From: a virus
Reading direction: 5' to 3' (one strand)
Virus record (IMG/VR): IMGVR_UViG_3300020109_000100
Location: 1 to 29,755 of that record
DNA length: 29,755 bases
In this document: positions 7,001 to 17,500 of the stretch, in pieces
Numbering within the stretch: position 1 is the stretch's first letter
Layout of the letters: each line of letters begins with the position of its first letter
Made by a program: the position numbers and the translations under genes
Notes under the pieces: generated by a model
What the model saw: the letters and a program-made list of their open reading frames with translations, nothing else
The model's database searches: none
Told to the model about the DNA's origin: nothing

Positions 7001-10000
7001 GAGCAAAAGCGACTATTGTAGTTACTGGTGGTGGTATTTCTGGTGGATCAATATCAAATGCTGGAAGTGGTTACATACCTGGAACATATACTGTTCAATT
7101 AGCAAATGTATCTGGTACTGGAACTGGTGCTGTAGCAACAATAACTACAAGTATTACGACTCAAACTGTATCTAGTGTAGTTATAACATCATTTGGACAA
7201 GGGTATCAAGTTGGTAATGTATTAACTGGTACATTTGGAAGTGGTAGTGGATTTACTTATACTGTATCTTCTGTCGATTCAGCAGTAACATCAGTAACAA
7301 TAACTGATTTTGGTACAAGTAAATATGATATAAATGATATTCTTAGTGCTGCAGAGTCAAATTTTGGTACTGGACCATTTAATAATTTCTTAAAATATAA
7401 AATAACTTCTTTCTTAGAACATGTAAAAATTCAATCTTTTGAAACTAAAGCGACATTTAGTGGAAATTTAGAATCAAAAGATACAACTTGGTTAGCTAGT
7501 GAAAAGCAAAACGCATTTGTTGCTATTGGTTTTCCATCAAATTTAGATCTTGGTGATCCATTAAACATCTATGATACTGAAAAATTAGAAGTAAACGGCA
7601 ATATTAGAGCACAAGGAGATATAAAAGCACTTAATAATATTGTTGCATCATTTGGATCAGTAACTGAACCATCTATAAAGTTTGATGCAGATCCACATTC
7701 TACATTGTGGAATAGAACAGGATTTTTTGCAGAGTATGGAGAAGGTCATGGCAAATTTAGTGCTGTTGGAGATCAAGGAAGAATATTAAGATTTTCTGCA
7801 GATAGAACAGATTTTTATAAAAAAACAAATTTTGTAACTGTATCTTTTGCTGATCCAACAATACAAAAAGGTTCAGCATATCAATTAGGAAAATATACAA
7901 ATCAAGAAGTTTTAGGTGGAAGTGGAAGTGGATTAAGATTTGATGTTACTGTTGCATTTGATGGTATTCTTACTGAACAAGGTTTTGGATATACTGATGC
8001 AACTTATGTAGATATTCCTTTAATTTATTCTGTTCTTCCAGGTGGTTCAGTATTAACTACTTCTAATTTAAATGGTGGATCAAATTATATCAATGGAACA
8101 TACACAAATGTCCCATTGACTGGTGGAACTGGAAATTTTGCTAAAGCAACAGTTACTATTGCTTCTGGTTCTGTAACAAATATATCAATAACAAATGGTG
8201 GATCTGGATACACAGTAAATGATACATTATCTGCAAATGTATCCAATTTAGGTGGATCACAAATTAATCAATTATCTATAACTTCTGGTGGATCAAATTA
8301 TGCAAACGGTAATTATAATAATGTAACTTTAACTAATATTGGTTCATTAGGTCAAGGAGCAACAGCAAATATTACTGTTTCTGGGGGTCTTATAACATCT
8401 GCAACTATAAACCAACCAGGAGCAGGATATGTATCAGGCGATACTTTATCAGTAGATACCACTAGTTTTAATAGTACTGCAACATACACGTATAATGTAA
8501 CAGATACTTCTCCTTCTGGTTATGTTTTTACTGGTTCTGCCACAGGAACAAATCCAACATTAACAGTAAATAAATTTGATGATTTGACTTTTGATGTAAG
8601 TGCTCCAGGAAATGGATTAGTAAATAATGCATTTTATATTGTATCTCAATTAGGTGCATATAGTGGATATGATCCGACCTATAATGTTGCAGGTGTTACG
8701 AATAATGGTGCTTCATCTGGAGTCATAACTTGGACACCTAATATTCCAGGTACATATTATTATATTTCAGCAAATAATTCTGCGTATTATGGTACAATAC
8801 AAGTATTAGAAACCAACGTTGGTAGTGGTGCAACTTTAACAGTATCAACATTAACTAGTGGATCTGGATTTAATTTTAAAGTTGCTACAATTGGAACTTC
8901 CACTGGAGGAACTGGCGCAAAAGCAGACATTGAAGTTGTTGGTGGAAAAGTAACTTCAATTACAATAGTTGACGGCGGATCTGGATATCAGGTATTTGAT
9001 CTACTCACGGTAGATCCCGCAAGTATGACATATGTTGATACAATAACTAATGCGGCAATACCATCAACAGTTCCAACTACTAGTTTTAAATTTAGAGTTG
9101 AAACTATTGGAGTAGTAACAGTAACTGAGATCAATAATTTAGGAATTGGATATGAAGAAGGAGATAAAATTTACCTTCCAAACTCATTTAGACCAGTTTA
9201 TACAAATTGGACAGCAAATGCTCAAGTGCAATCTGGATCTTATGTAAAGCATCAATCTAATTTTTATGAAGTAACTGCCAGTGGTACTTTTGGAATAAAT
9301 GCACCTATCCATACAACTGGAACAGTTACAAATGGTACTGCATCTTTAGGATTCTATGGACAAGAATATTTCTATCAATTTGGTGCTGCTACTTCTACAG
9401 ATGTAATTAAACTTGATCCAATTGATGGATCTATAACTTCAAAACAATTAAAAGTAAGTACTACTTCAGGTATTAATATTAATGATTCGTTATCAATAAC
9501 TAATAACCAAATTAATAAAATCACTCCTGGCAATCTTGTAATTTCTGCAAATGCTTTAGTTGAAATTAGTGGATCAAAAGCATTAGTTGTTCCATCTGGA
9601 AGCACCGCAGAAAGACCTCCTGCACCTGGAGCAGGAGCAATTAGATTTAATACAAATGAATCTAGATTTGAAGGTTTTAATGGAAATTATTTTGTTTCTC
9701 TTGGTGGCGTAAGAGATGTTGATGGAAATACTTATATTAGTGCAGAATTAAATCCAGGAGATGATGATAATATTATACGATTTGTAAATGATGGTGTTCA
9801 ATCTATGCAGGTTGAACAGAATAAAATTGTTTTGCAAAAAATAACATCAATAGATGCTACTGATATAAATGGAATTCCAGAATGGACTTCTGGTGGAACA
9901 GTAACTGCACCAACAGGCAATCAACCAAGTGTATTCATTTATTATGGAATCAATGTGTACATGGTTATGCAATCAGGTACACTTGGCACAACTGCTCCAA

Positions 10001-10695
10001 CAAATACTACTGGAAATAATTTTGCAAATGGAACAGCGGAATTAAAATATGTAAGAAACATTTATGGTCAGTTAACGTTCACAAACCCTGGTCAAAATAT
10101 AGTATTCAATTCTGATAAATTGATTCTTGGAAGTAGTATACTCGAATTTACCAGTGATGGATCTGCAGCAAGAATAGCAGCAGTTTCTTCTGGTGGACTA
10201 TCGTTTACATTAACCTCATCATATAGAGAATTTATAAAATTTGGTATTAATGGAGAATTTCTTGTAAATAATTTATATGGTCAAAATGTAGCATCAAGTT
10301 ATATTAAATTATTTGATAAAGATTTAAGACAATTTAATTTAAAAGATTCAAGAATTGCATCTGGTGTTTCTACAATTAATACTGCATCTGGAAATTCAAC
10401 TTCAATACCACTATTTCCATATACTCAATCATATTCTGGGAAGGTTATGATTGAAATTTCCGATGACTCTACTATTTCTAGAAGACAATATTCAGAAATA
10501 TCATATATCGTCAAATCAAATGGATCTGATATCATTTATACTGAAAGTAATAAGATATATACTGATGTAGTTTTATGTGATGTTGAAGCTGAATTAGATG
10601 GGTCGAATAATGTAGCGATAAAAGTAACAGATCTTACAGGATCTTCAACTATAGTTTATAACGTCAAAGTAGTATCACAAACAGTACTGGCATAA
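3973..10695 (+). CDS. Giant multidomain tail fibre with LamG, cupredoxin-like and Gly-rich repeat domains (2240 aa)
   Basis: Domain order: residues 1-50, an attachment motif (IKLKRSLTPNSAP, LYDKEVALNIADRTLFVNNNG) like that of the 742-aa fibre. About 73-296, a right-handed beta-helix-like region (KTWYVSKNGTD, DGDTVVVGSGVYTE). About 392-680, a LamG/concanavalin-like lectin domain (SSLILDGTGDYLSV ... NAWNHVALTRSG ... GYIDEVRISKGVSRYTG) split by a cupredoxin-like domain at 430-538. About 800-823, 'VDQNGDFRVGTTFIIDQ'. About 988-1120 and 1315-1680, many 'GGSGYT..GTYT.V.LTGG' repeats, interrupted at 1505-1611 by a second cupredoxin-like domain. The last ~120 residues form a beta-rich C-terminal domain (LFPYTQSYSGKVMIEISDD). 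The protein is probably a receptor-binding fibre; the LamG domain suggests glycan binding. The receptor and the role of any metal are unknown. No strong ribosome binding site is visible and the gene overlaps its predecessor by 62 bp, so coupled translation is likely. Confidence 0.85.
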   Translation: MATRIKLKRSLTPNSAPTTSDLYDKEVALNIADRTLFVNNNGTIQEVLNADPNDETIVPSMFSSLITDGVGKTWYVSKNGTDKAILGSVNPRHGSTTGSNSWGKTPMTAFSSLKYCLDNYATDGDTVVVGSGVYTETFPLTVPVGVSISGAGFKTTFIKPTVGTNNKDAFLIQSNCNIENITVTDFYYDSVNDTGYAFRTKSGYTISVSGRRPYVQRCSVITKGSVTTGSDPRGYAQGDAGRGVLIDGGVVATNSAEASILFNECTFVVPNSVGLYLKNGARCEWLNSFTYFAADSVIGENPGGTGFAGQGRARLKFNGMSGTFAAGNTITQYDTDGTTVLASGTINQNDGTYIYLTGQGTGNFVEALQSSLTPKQVIVNGDAQISTAIKKFGNSSLILDGTGDYLSVASSSDFNFGAASNPSPPASTTYTYTVTANTGSTNNYQFSGSASGTAPTLNVVAGDILVFNVNVSASHPFWVKTAQITGTGGGVGNGTTTGTITNNGSTTGTITWNTAGVTPGTYYYQCQNHTNMFGVINVAAGTTTTSATGDFALECWVYPTEFTSYRTIFDFRTTTSDTNGIILGQSDTGAIYFYYNSNYRVGPVGSVTLNAWNHVALTRSGSSTRLFINGTQVGSTYTDTNNYPVRPVRIGADPNGAYAYKGYIDEVRISKGVSRYTGTFTPSTTAFTASINTSLLLQFEGLNGSTEIIDGGIASQDIRTSAGGTANFVTLADYTAFGAELRSIGSASIYGERGLTANGKGVRLYCITHNFSYIGTGKNEDNDISQVNQANEVIETNNGRALFTSVDQNGDFRVGTTFIIDQEKGTVSFAGSGSSTTTFDNLIVSSAGNATTILPTSINVGNLTLSSNQIISGTGLVQTSPLSIGNIRIGSVNANTISTSTGNLVLTAQGNSLVQVNDDLQITGNTNFTGDITVGGNIVSNQSISIDSSNISNATIGTLTVNTSTTTGSSKFYDDITTYSGEFAGIITDGLGYPAGTYTNVDLTGGNGSGAKATIVVTGGGISGGSISNAGSGYIPGTYTVQLANVSGTGTGAVATITTSITTQTVSSVVITSFGQGYQVGNVLTGTFGSGSGFTYTVSSVDSAVTSVTITDFGTSKYDINDILSAAESNFGTGPFNNFLKYKITSFLEHVKIQSFETKATFSGNLESKDTTWLASEKQNAFVAIGFPSNLDLGDPLNIYDTEKLEVNGNIRAQGDIKALNNIVASFGSVTEPSIKFDADPHSTLWNRTGFFAEYGEGHGKFSAVGDQGRILRFSADRTDFYKKTNFVTVSFADPTIQKGSAYQLGKYTNQEVLGGSGSGLRFDVTVAFDGILTEQGFGYTDATYVDIPLIYSVLPGGSVLTTSNLNGGSNYINGTYTNVPLTGGTGNFAKATVTIASGSVTNISITNGGSGYTVNDTLSANVSNLGGSQINQLSITSGGSNYANGNYNNVTLTNIGSLGQGATANITVSGGLITSATINQPGAGYVSGDTLSVDTTSFNSTATYTYNVTDTSPSGYVFTGSATGTNPTLTVNKFDDLTFDVSAPGNGLVNNAFYIVSQLGAYSGYDPTYNVAGVTNNGASSGVITWTPNIPGTYYYISANNSAYYGTIQVLETNVGSGATLTVSTLTSGSGFNFKVATIGTSTGGTGAKADIEVVGGKVTSITIVDGGSGYQVFDLLTVDPASMTYVDTITNAAIPSTVPTTSFKFRVETIGVVTVTEINNLGIGYEEGDKIYLPNSFRPVYTNWTANAQVQSGSYVKHQSNFYEVTASGTFGINAPIHTTGTVTNGTASLGFYGQEYFYQFGAATSTDVIKLDPIDGSITSKQLKVSTTSGININDSLSITNNQINKITPGNLVISANALVEISGSKALVVPSGSTAERPPAPGAGAIRFNTNESRFEGFNGNYFVSLGGVRDVDGNTYISAELNPGDDDNIIRFVNDGVQSMQVEQNKIVLQKITSIDATDINGIPEWTSGGTVTAPTGNQPSVFIYYGINVYMVMQSGTLGTTAPTNTTGNNFANGTAELKYVRNIYGQLTFTNPGQNIVFNSDKLILGSSILEFTSDGSAARIAAVSSGGLSFTLTSSYREFIKFGINGEFLVNNLYGQNVASSYIKLFDKDLRQFNLKDSRIASGVSTINTASGNSTSIPLFPYTQSYSGKVMIEISDDSTISRRQYSEISYIVKSNGSDIIYTESNKIYTDVVLCDVEAELDGSNNVAIKVTDLTGSSTIVYNVKVVSQTVLA
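4282..4303 (+). other. Terminator-like hairpin inside the 2240-aa fibre gene
   Basis: AAAACGCC (4282-4289) and GGCGTTTT (4296-4303) are perfect reverse complements around a 6-nt loop, giving an A-tract/GC-stem/T-tract shape readable from either strand. Only four of the eight pairs are G-C, so the strength is modest. It sits at about codons 104-110. Confidence 0.4.
5259..5270 (+). repeat. 12-bp perfect palindrome at the insert's left boundary
   Basis: GTATACGTATAC is its own reverse complement. It encodes the first residues (Y-T-Y-T) of the cupredoxin-like insert. Confidence 0.6.
5260..5586 (+). other. Cupredoxin-like domain with complete type-1 copper ligand set
   Basis: Residues 430-538 of the 2240-aa fibre form a beta-sandwich-like unit ('LNVVAGDILVFNVN', 'SHPFWVKT', 'GTITWNTAGVTPGTYYYQCQ'). 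Candidate copper ligands are His475 (in SHPFW), then Cys526, His529 and Met532 with C-x2-H-x2-M spacing, which is the amicyanin arrangement. The tyrosine-rich strand ahead of the Cys and the Gly after the Met also fit cupredoxins. Whether it binds copper is inference. Confidence 0.72.
8485..8805 (+). other. Second cupredoxin-like domain, copper ligands lost
   Basis: Residues 1505-1611 of the 2240-aa fibre align with residues 430-538: 'YTYNVTDTSP' to 'YTYTVTANTG', 'FTGSATGTNPTLTV' to 'FSGSASGTAPTLNV', 'GVITW' to 'GTITW', and 'PGTYYYISANNSAYYGTIQV' to 'PGTYYYQCQNHTNMFGVINV'. The four ligand positions are replaced: His475 by Asn1552, Cys526 by Ser1599, His529 by Asn1602 and Met532 by Tyr1605. 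The fold is probably kept and metal binding lost. Confidence 0.7.
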
Positions 10696-10699
10696 CTCC

Positions 10700-11470
10700 A
10701 TGGCAAAAATCTTAAAATCGTTACAATCAGAAGGTGGATTTTCTGTAAAAGAAGCAACCATTATTGATGAAAATAGAAATATTATTGATGCTCATACTGT
10801 AAAAATTTTAGATAATTCAAATAGTAAAACTTTTAAAAAAGAATACGTAGTTCATGGATTACTTAATAATGCAACTACATCATTAGAAATGATTCCAACT
10901 CATGAAGTTGAATCAAATCGAATTATATTTTTAACTGGTTACCTTTTAGGAACATGGAAAGGTTATCCAATAGCAGTATATAATGCAAATGCAAATAGTA
11001 CAACAGTAACTTGTACTTTAGCAAATCATGGATTATCAACAGGTAATTTAATTTCTGTTATTTTTAAAGCACCATATACTTCATTTAATAATAATTATAA
11101 TGTAATTGTAACTAATAAAAATACATTTACATTTACTACTGCAACTCCACTCAATATAAACAATCCAGTTTTACAGCAGGAATTAGAAGTATCATCATAC
11201 TCATTAAATTGGGAATATGCTATTAAAATAGAATCTTCTATTTTAAGTGATTCTTCTAATAATTTAACAATATCTTCAAATTTAAATACTATTGTTAAAG
11301 ATAATATCCCTCCAGGTCAAACTTGGTCAGTTGTACCAGTAGCAAATAATACTACAAAAACACTTACATTTACACCATCAGTAGCAACAAATAGTAATTT
11401 AGAGTTGAGAGGTAGTGGGATTAGATGGAGTGGTAAGGTAGAGATATTATATACAGAACGTAATTATTAA
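10700..11470 (+). CDS. Fibre-associated virion structural protein (256 aa)
   Basis: The gene begins 4 nt after the 2240-aa fibre stops, with no clear ribosome binding site, suggesting coupled translation. The N-terminus 'MAKILKSLQSEGGFSVKEATII' is one I recognise from small structural proteins near fibre genes in marine T4-like phages. Residues about 95-150 carry the beta-rich module 'CTLANHGLSTGNLISVIF' and 'YNVIVTNKNTFTFTT', common in phage fibre and baseplate proteins. The C-terminus 'RGSGIRWSGKVEILYTERNY' forms a closing beta hairpin. No enzyme motif is seen. The probable role is a fibre base, cap or accessory subunit. Confidence 0.68.
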   Translation: MAKILKSLQSEGGFSVKEATIIDENRNIIDAHTVKILDNSNSKTFKKEYVVHGLLNNATTSLEMIPTHEVESNRIIFLTGYLLGTWKGYPIAVYNANANSTTVTCTLANHGLSTGNLISVIFKAPYTSFNNNYNVIVTNKNTFTFTTATPLNINNPVLQQELEVSSYSLNWEYAIKIESSILSDSSNNLTISSNLNTIVKDNIPPGQTWSVVPVANNTTKTLTFTPSVATNSNLELRGSGIRWSGKVEILYTERNY

Positions 11471-11473
11471 TAA

Positions 11474-11481
11474 GATAAATA
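11474..11481 (+). promoter_or_regulatory. T4-type late promoter motif GATAAATA
   Basis: It matches NATAAATA, lies in the 37-bp gap before the 3175-aa fibre gene and ends 26 nt before its ATG. It is followed by the strongest Shine-Dalgarno sequence in the window (GAGGAG, 11489-11494, plus AGGAG, 11500-11504). Confidence 0.75.
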
Positions 11482-11507
11482 AAATAACGAGGAGACCATA
11501 GGAGCAA

Positions 11508-14500
11508 ATGGCTTTAGAATTTAATGCTGACAAGCAGATCATCAAGTCAAATACCCTTTCAATTAAAAATGATACTAGTGTAAGAGTTGATCTTGGACAG
11601 GGCGCTGACGAAAAAGTTGCCATTTTCGGTAAATTATCAAACAATGCAGACAAACTTGTTCGTGTTGGCATTAATACATTAGATCCAGAATACGAATTAG
11701 ATGTAGAAGGTCAAATTAGAACAACCACATCTATTATTTCTGATACTGCACGTATTGCAAACCTTGATATTGATACTATTGTCAATCCAAGTTTAAATTT
11801 AAAAGCTCCTGTTCTTAATACATTTACTGATCCAAATACTGGTCAAATTCTCTTCCCTCGTTCTGCAACTCCAGCATTTAATGATGATAGCAATAAAATT
11901 GCTACCACAAACTTTGTTTATAACATTGCAACCAATGACGTTGGTGGTCGTATCTATGTTTCTGCTCAAATTGGTAACGATACATTTGACGGTCGCTCTG
12001 CAACTAAACCAGTCAGATCTATTAAAAGAGCAACTCAGTTAGCAGCATCAACTGGAGATAAAGAAACTATTATTGTTGCAGGTGGAGATTATTTAGAAGA
12101 TAATCCAATTTCTCTGCCTGATCTCTGTTCAGTTGTTGGTGATAATATTCGTCTGTGTATTATTAGACCACAAAATCCAGGGAAGCATATGTTTAAAGCT
12201 TCCAATGAAAATTATGTGACGGGTATTACATTCCGCGATCAAGTTGATAACAATAATACTGCTATTAAAACTTGGGGATATGCCTATGTATTTGATGATA
12301 AACAAAGATTCTATTATCCAAAAACATTAGGTGGTCAATATGGAAGAACTTTTCAACTTGGTCATAAAATATCAGCAGAACAAGAATGGAAATTAACCTT
12401 TACTTCTAATGGTGGTGGTTCACTTTTAACTGTTGGAAAAGTTTTAAATTCTCCATTAGGTGGTACTGGAACAGTAAAAGAAGTTGTATTTAATTTAAAT
12501 ACAGATCAAAGTGGTTATGTAGTAGTTAATAATATTACAGGTCTTATTGAATCCACTGGAGGAGTATATACTTACCAAGCAAACACTCCAGTAGTAACAT
12601 ATAATCTTTCAGTAAGTAATGGTGAACAGTTAACTCCTGATGCTCAAGTAGTTAAGCATGTAACTACTCATGCTTCATATGGTGTAACTTCGGTAACCTA
12701 TGATCCAATTAACTATCCAGATGGTTTAATTGTTACTCTTCCTGTTTATCATGATTATGAAGTTGGGCAATATGTTGACTTTGCCAATTTCCCAAATACA
12801 GGAGCATTTGCAGATCTTAATCGTTTCAATGGTCGTCAATATATTTCACACAGAATTGAAACAGAAGATGGTTTTAGTAAACAGTTTGTAGTATTCAAAG
12901 ATACTCCAACAAACTTATCAGCATTGGGCGCTCCTAGTGGAGTTTATAATGTCACATCATTTGCAGTTACAGTCACTTCATCGGATCATTATGTAGTATT
13001 CTCTCTTGATAACTCACCACGTAAATTTGAAGAATCAATAAAAGCATCAAACAGGTACTTAGATGCTACAGATCTTATTGATAGAAATAAGAATGGTATT
13101 GCGGCAGAAGCATTAAGAAGAGCAAAGGTAGAATATCCAGCATTAGTTGTTCCTGATGAAACTCAATGCCAAACTGATGTTAAGCACATTATCAGTGCAA
13201 TCAATTATGACTTAACTTGGGGTGGCAATGCTGCAACTAAAGAAGCAGCAGAATATTACTATACTGGTGGTACATTAGATCATATTGAGAATCAACTTAA
13301 AGAAACTACTTACGCATTTGAGCAAGCAAGAGACCTGTCTATTCAGGCAATGCGTAATCAATTACAGTACGTTGATTATAGTTCAACTGCTGCAATAACT
13401 CGTCCATCTGGTTATACTGGAACATATAGCAAGATTATTTGGGACAATCAAAAATTTGTAGCAGTTGGATCAAACGGTGCAATTCATACATCTTCAAACG
13501 GTTTACAGTGGGATGCACAAACTTCTGGTACTACAGAACCATTAAATGATATTGTATGGAACAAGTGGGCAGTAGGAGAAAGAGGAGTACCAGAATACAT
13601 TGCAGTTGGTGCTGCTGGTAAAATACTAATTTCAAATAATGGCACATCATGGGTTACCAAAACTGTTGGAAGCACTCAATTAAAGGCAATTGCATACAAT
13701 GGAACTACCTATGTTATAGTTGGTGATGGTGGATTAGTTTTAACATCACAAAATGCTACTAGTTGGATTACCAGAACAAGTGGAACTAGTTCTTCTTTAA
13801 GTGATATCATTTATAATGATGATTATGATAGATTTATTGCTATTGGCGATGAAGGCAAGATTATTGTATCTACAGATGGTATAACATGGACTTCACAAGA
13901 AAGTGGCACTTCAGATAGATTAATTTCAATTAGTTGGACTGAAGGTAGAACTGTTGTTGGTGGCTTGTCTAGTGGAACCTTATTATTAAGTGATGATGGT
14001 GGATTGACTTGGGAAACAAATTCAGCAACAACAAACGTAGAATCAGATAGATATCAAGATGCTGCTGATTTAATTTTAAAGAATAAAAAATTAATTGCCG
14101 CACAAGCAGTATTTAATTATGTAACAGAAAATTCATTTACAATCCCAACAGGAAATCAAAACTGTATTGATGATGTTGTAGATGTTTTAGAAGCAATAGC
14201 ATATAACTTACGTCATGGTGGTAATAGTAAAGTATATGATGCTGCTTCTTACTATGTTGGAACTACTCATGTAGATGGAGAAGAGGCACAAACAGTTGCC
14301 ATTATCAATGAAGCAAGAAATCTTGCTAAAAATGCTATGCGTAATATTGCTATTACTGCTAGTTATTTGACAAATAGTTCATATACTTCTGGATTAAGAT
14401 CTAATTTCTTAGGTCAAACTCAATTCTTCAAACCAGATATTTCACTTGATGGTTCAAATCCAGCAACTGCATGTGCAAATGTTGCTACATCAATCGATAC

Positions 14501-17500
14501 ATTAACTGCAATTGTAACTACTGCAGTTACAAATGATAATTTAAATCATGCAACTAGAACCAATCCAACAGGAATTATTAATGGACCATTAAGGAATATT
14601 GTACATGATGGCAATCGTTTTTGGGCTGCAACAACAATTAGCAATGTAGGTAAAATATTAGTTTCTGAAGATCGAGGAATCACTTGGCAAATTGCACTTC
14701 AAAGTGTAGGAACTGATCCACTTACAATTGGATTTAATTATAATGTAGGGGTAGTTCTTGGAACTAGTAGTAGTGAGATTGTATTAACTGGAGTTGGTAA
14801 TGAATTTGATGCGTCAATAAACATAACTGCATATCAAGACGAGACAATCTCAAATACTTATGATGCAAATAGATTCTTTGCTTGTGATGATGTAGCAAAC
14901 TCAATCTATACTTTATGGAATATTGTTATTGATAGAATCAATAACAGAACACTTCCAGCAACTTCATACGCAACATCACATTACTTAGATAGCAATAATA
15001 AATTCTTTAATGTTGGTCATTCTTGGGATGATCTTCCAATCATTGAAGTATCTCCATATATTTTCAATTCTTCTGTAATCTCATTCCTTGGTGGCAGTGG
15101 AGCAGAGATTGATGGTAGTAAAGTTGCTACACCTAACGTCAGAAGACCCAATTTGCCCCCACAAGGCAAGTCAATGGTTGCTGCAGCATTCACCATCATC
15201 TCCTTCGGTGGAGTGGGTTACAGGGTCTTTAACGATGGTTACACGCAGTTGGTTTCTGTCTTCTGTATCTTCACTCAAGATGGGGCAATTGTTGAATCTG
15301 GTGGATATGCATCACTGACAAACTCAGCATCTAATTTTGGTACTTTTTCATTAAGAGCATCTGGTATAAGAGAAGAAGCATACGAATTTGATAAAGGTAT
15401 TATTAAAAATATTACCTTTACAGATATTGGAACTCCTAAATTCCAAATTGAACAATTAGGAACTGCTCCACTTGAGCACTATATTATTAAGCCAGGTGGG
15501 TTTGAATTAGAGATACAGTCAGGTCAAAATCCATTATTCTTTATTAATGATACGATTAGTGCAACTCCAGTTGCTCCAGTTACTGCAATTGTACAAGCAA
15601 ACTCATCAATGGTTGTACGTGGCAACTACAACAGATTTACCGATGCTGCAGTTCTCCTTGAAAAGAATGCTCGTTATATTGCAGAAGAAGCATATTTCTT
15701 AGCAGCAGTAACTTCTACAAACGCTTATGATCAAAATAGAAATAAGTGCATTCGTGATGTAGAAGAAATTGTAAAGGCATGGGCAAAGGATATTAAGAAT
15801 GATGCTAATGATGCAACTTGGGATGCTGGTAAACTTTATATTAGTAGTAATGCAATTCAACATATTTCTGGATATGTAGCAGCAACTAAGGAAGTTCTTG
15901 ATCAGGCAAGAACACTTGCAAAAAAAGCAATCAATAACTTATTATTGAGAAAAGGCACAATTCCAACCTCACAACAAACAACTAATGGATATCATGTAGC
16001 ATCTTGGACAGATGAAATTCCATATGTAGATAACACAGTTATTCACGATGTAACTTCTTCATCTGGTCCGTATAGTACTGCAGATTGTACTAATGTGCAA
16101 AATGCTATTGAAACATTAAATACATTACTTAAAGCAATTTTAGATAATCCTTCAATATCAAGTCCAATTCCTACTGGAGGTGGAGTAACGACGACTAGGA
16201 ACCCTGGTTGGTTTACTATCTCATCAACCAGCAAAGCTAAATTAATAAATCATCCAATTGACTTACTAAGACCTTCAATTTGTAACTCTTCTTCTCATAC
16301 TTGGGAATTTTCTGGATCTGGTAATAATTATAATGCTCTTCCACAAAATGGGGGTAAGAGAGGTTCTGATAACACTGGAGATTTTGAACAAGTATCACAG
16401 AACAATGGTCGCGTGTATGCCTCAGGTACTGATGAACTAGGTGACTTTAAGATTGGATATTTTGCTAAGGTAGAAAACAGAACTGGTAATATTACCTTCG
16501 GTGGTACAGTTACAATTTCTGAAGTTGAATTCTTAAAGATTAAAGGGAATAATGTAGTTATTACTGGATTTTCTGCAGATAATACATTGGGTGCTATTGA
16601 GCTTGGTGGACCAGGATCAAAAGATGAATTACTTCCAACTCAAAAAGCAGTTAAGGATTACATCTCAAACCAGTTGGGCATCTATATTGGTAGAACATAC
16701 TCAACTGTTCCAACACCAAATGCTCTTGTTCAGTTAGATGGATCTGGTCGTATTAATATTGATCAACTTCCAGCACTAAGACCATTTAATATTTTTACTG
16801 TTGCAGATACAGCAGCACGTCTTGCATTAGAAGGACCTCTTGCTGGAGACATTGCAATTCAACAAGATACTACAATTTCATATATTCTTAATAATGATTT
16901 GCAAAGTCAAGTACTTCAGTTTGTACCAAATCCATCTCATACATTTAGTACTGGAAATATAACTTTAGCTTCTCCTGGTGGTGGTCAAGGTCAAGTTACA
17001 TCATTTACTATCGGACAAGTAAGGCAAGTTATTATTAATAATGGTGGTTCTGGATACACTTCAAATGATACTGTTACATTTAGTGCTCCTCCTGGCGGAG
17101 TCGCTGCAACAGCTACTCTTACTGTAACTTCTGGTCAAATTACTGGAGTAACTTTAATTACAAGAGGTAGTAAATATTATACTGCACCATCAACTGCTGC
17201 AGGAACAATAACAATTAGTAGTGCTACTGGTAATGGAGCAGTATTAACCAGTGTTGTTAGATCAAGATTGGGAATTAATATTCTCAATAATATTAAAACA
17301 GCAGTTGTAGATACTATTAATGATTTTTCTGCAACTCCTATTACAATATCATTGACTGATGCAATTAATACATCAGGTTCTAATGCCAACAACTGGGTTC
17401 AGTTAACATCATCAACGATTGATGCCTCATTTATTACAAGTGGTGTTATTAACCCAGCAAGGTTAGCAACAATTAGTGCAAATTATCCTTCTAACTCATT

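Noticed and set aside
15088-15318. Open frame of 76 codons on the + strand in another frame
   Set aside because: It lies inside the 3175-aa fibre where GC is raised, which reduces stop codons. It has no ribosome binding site and no family signature.
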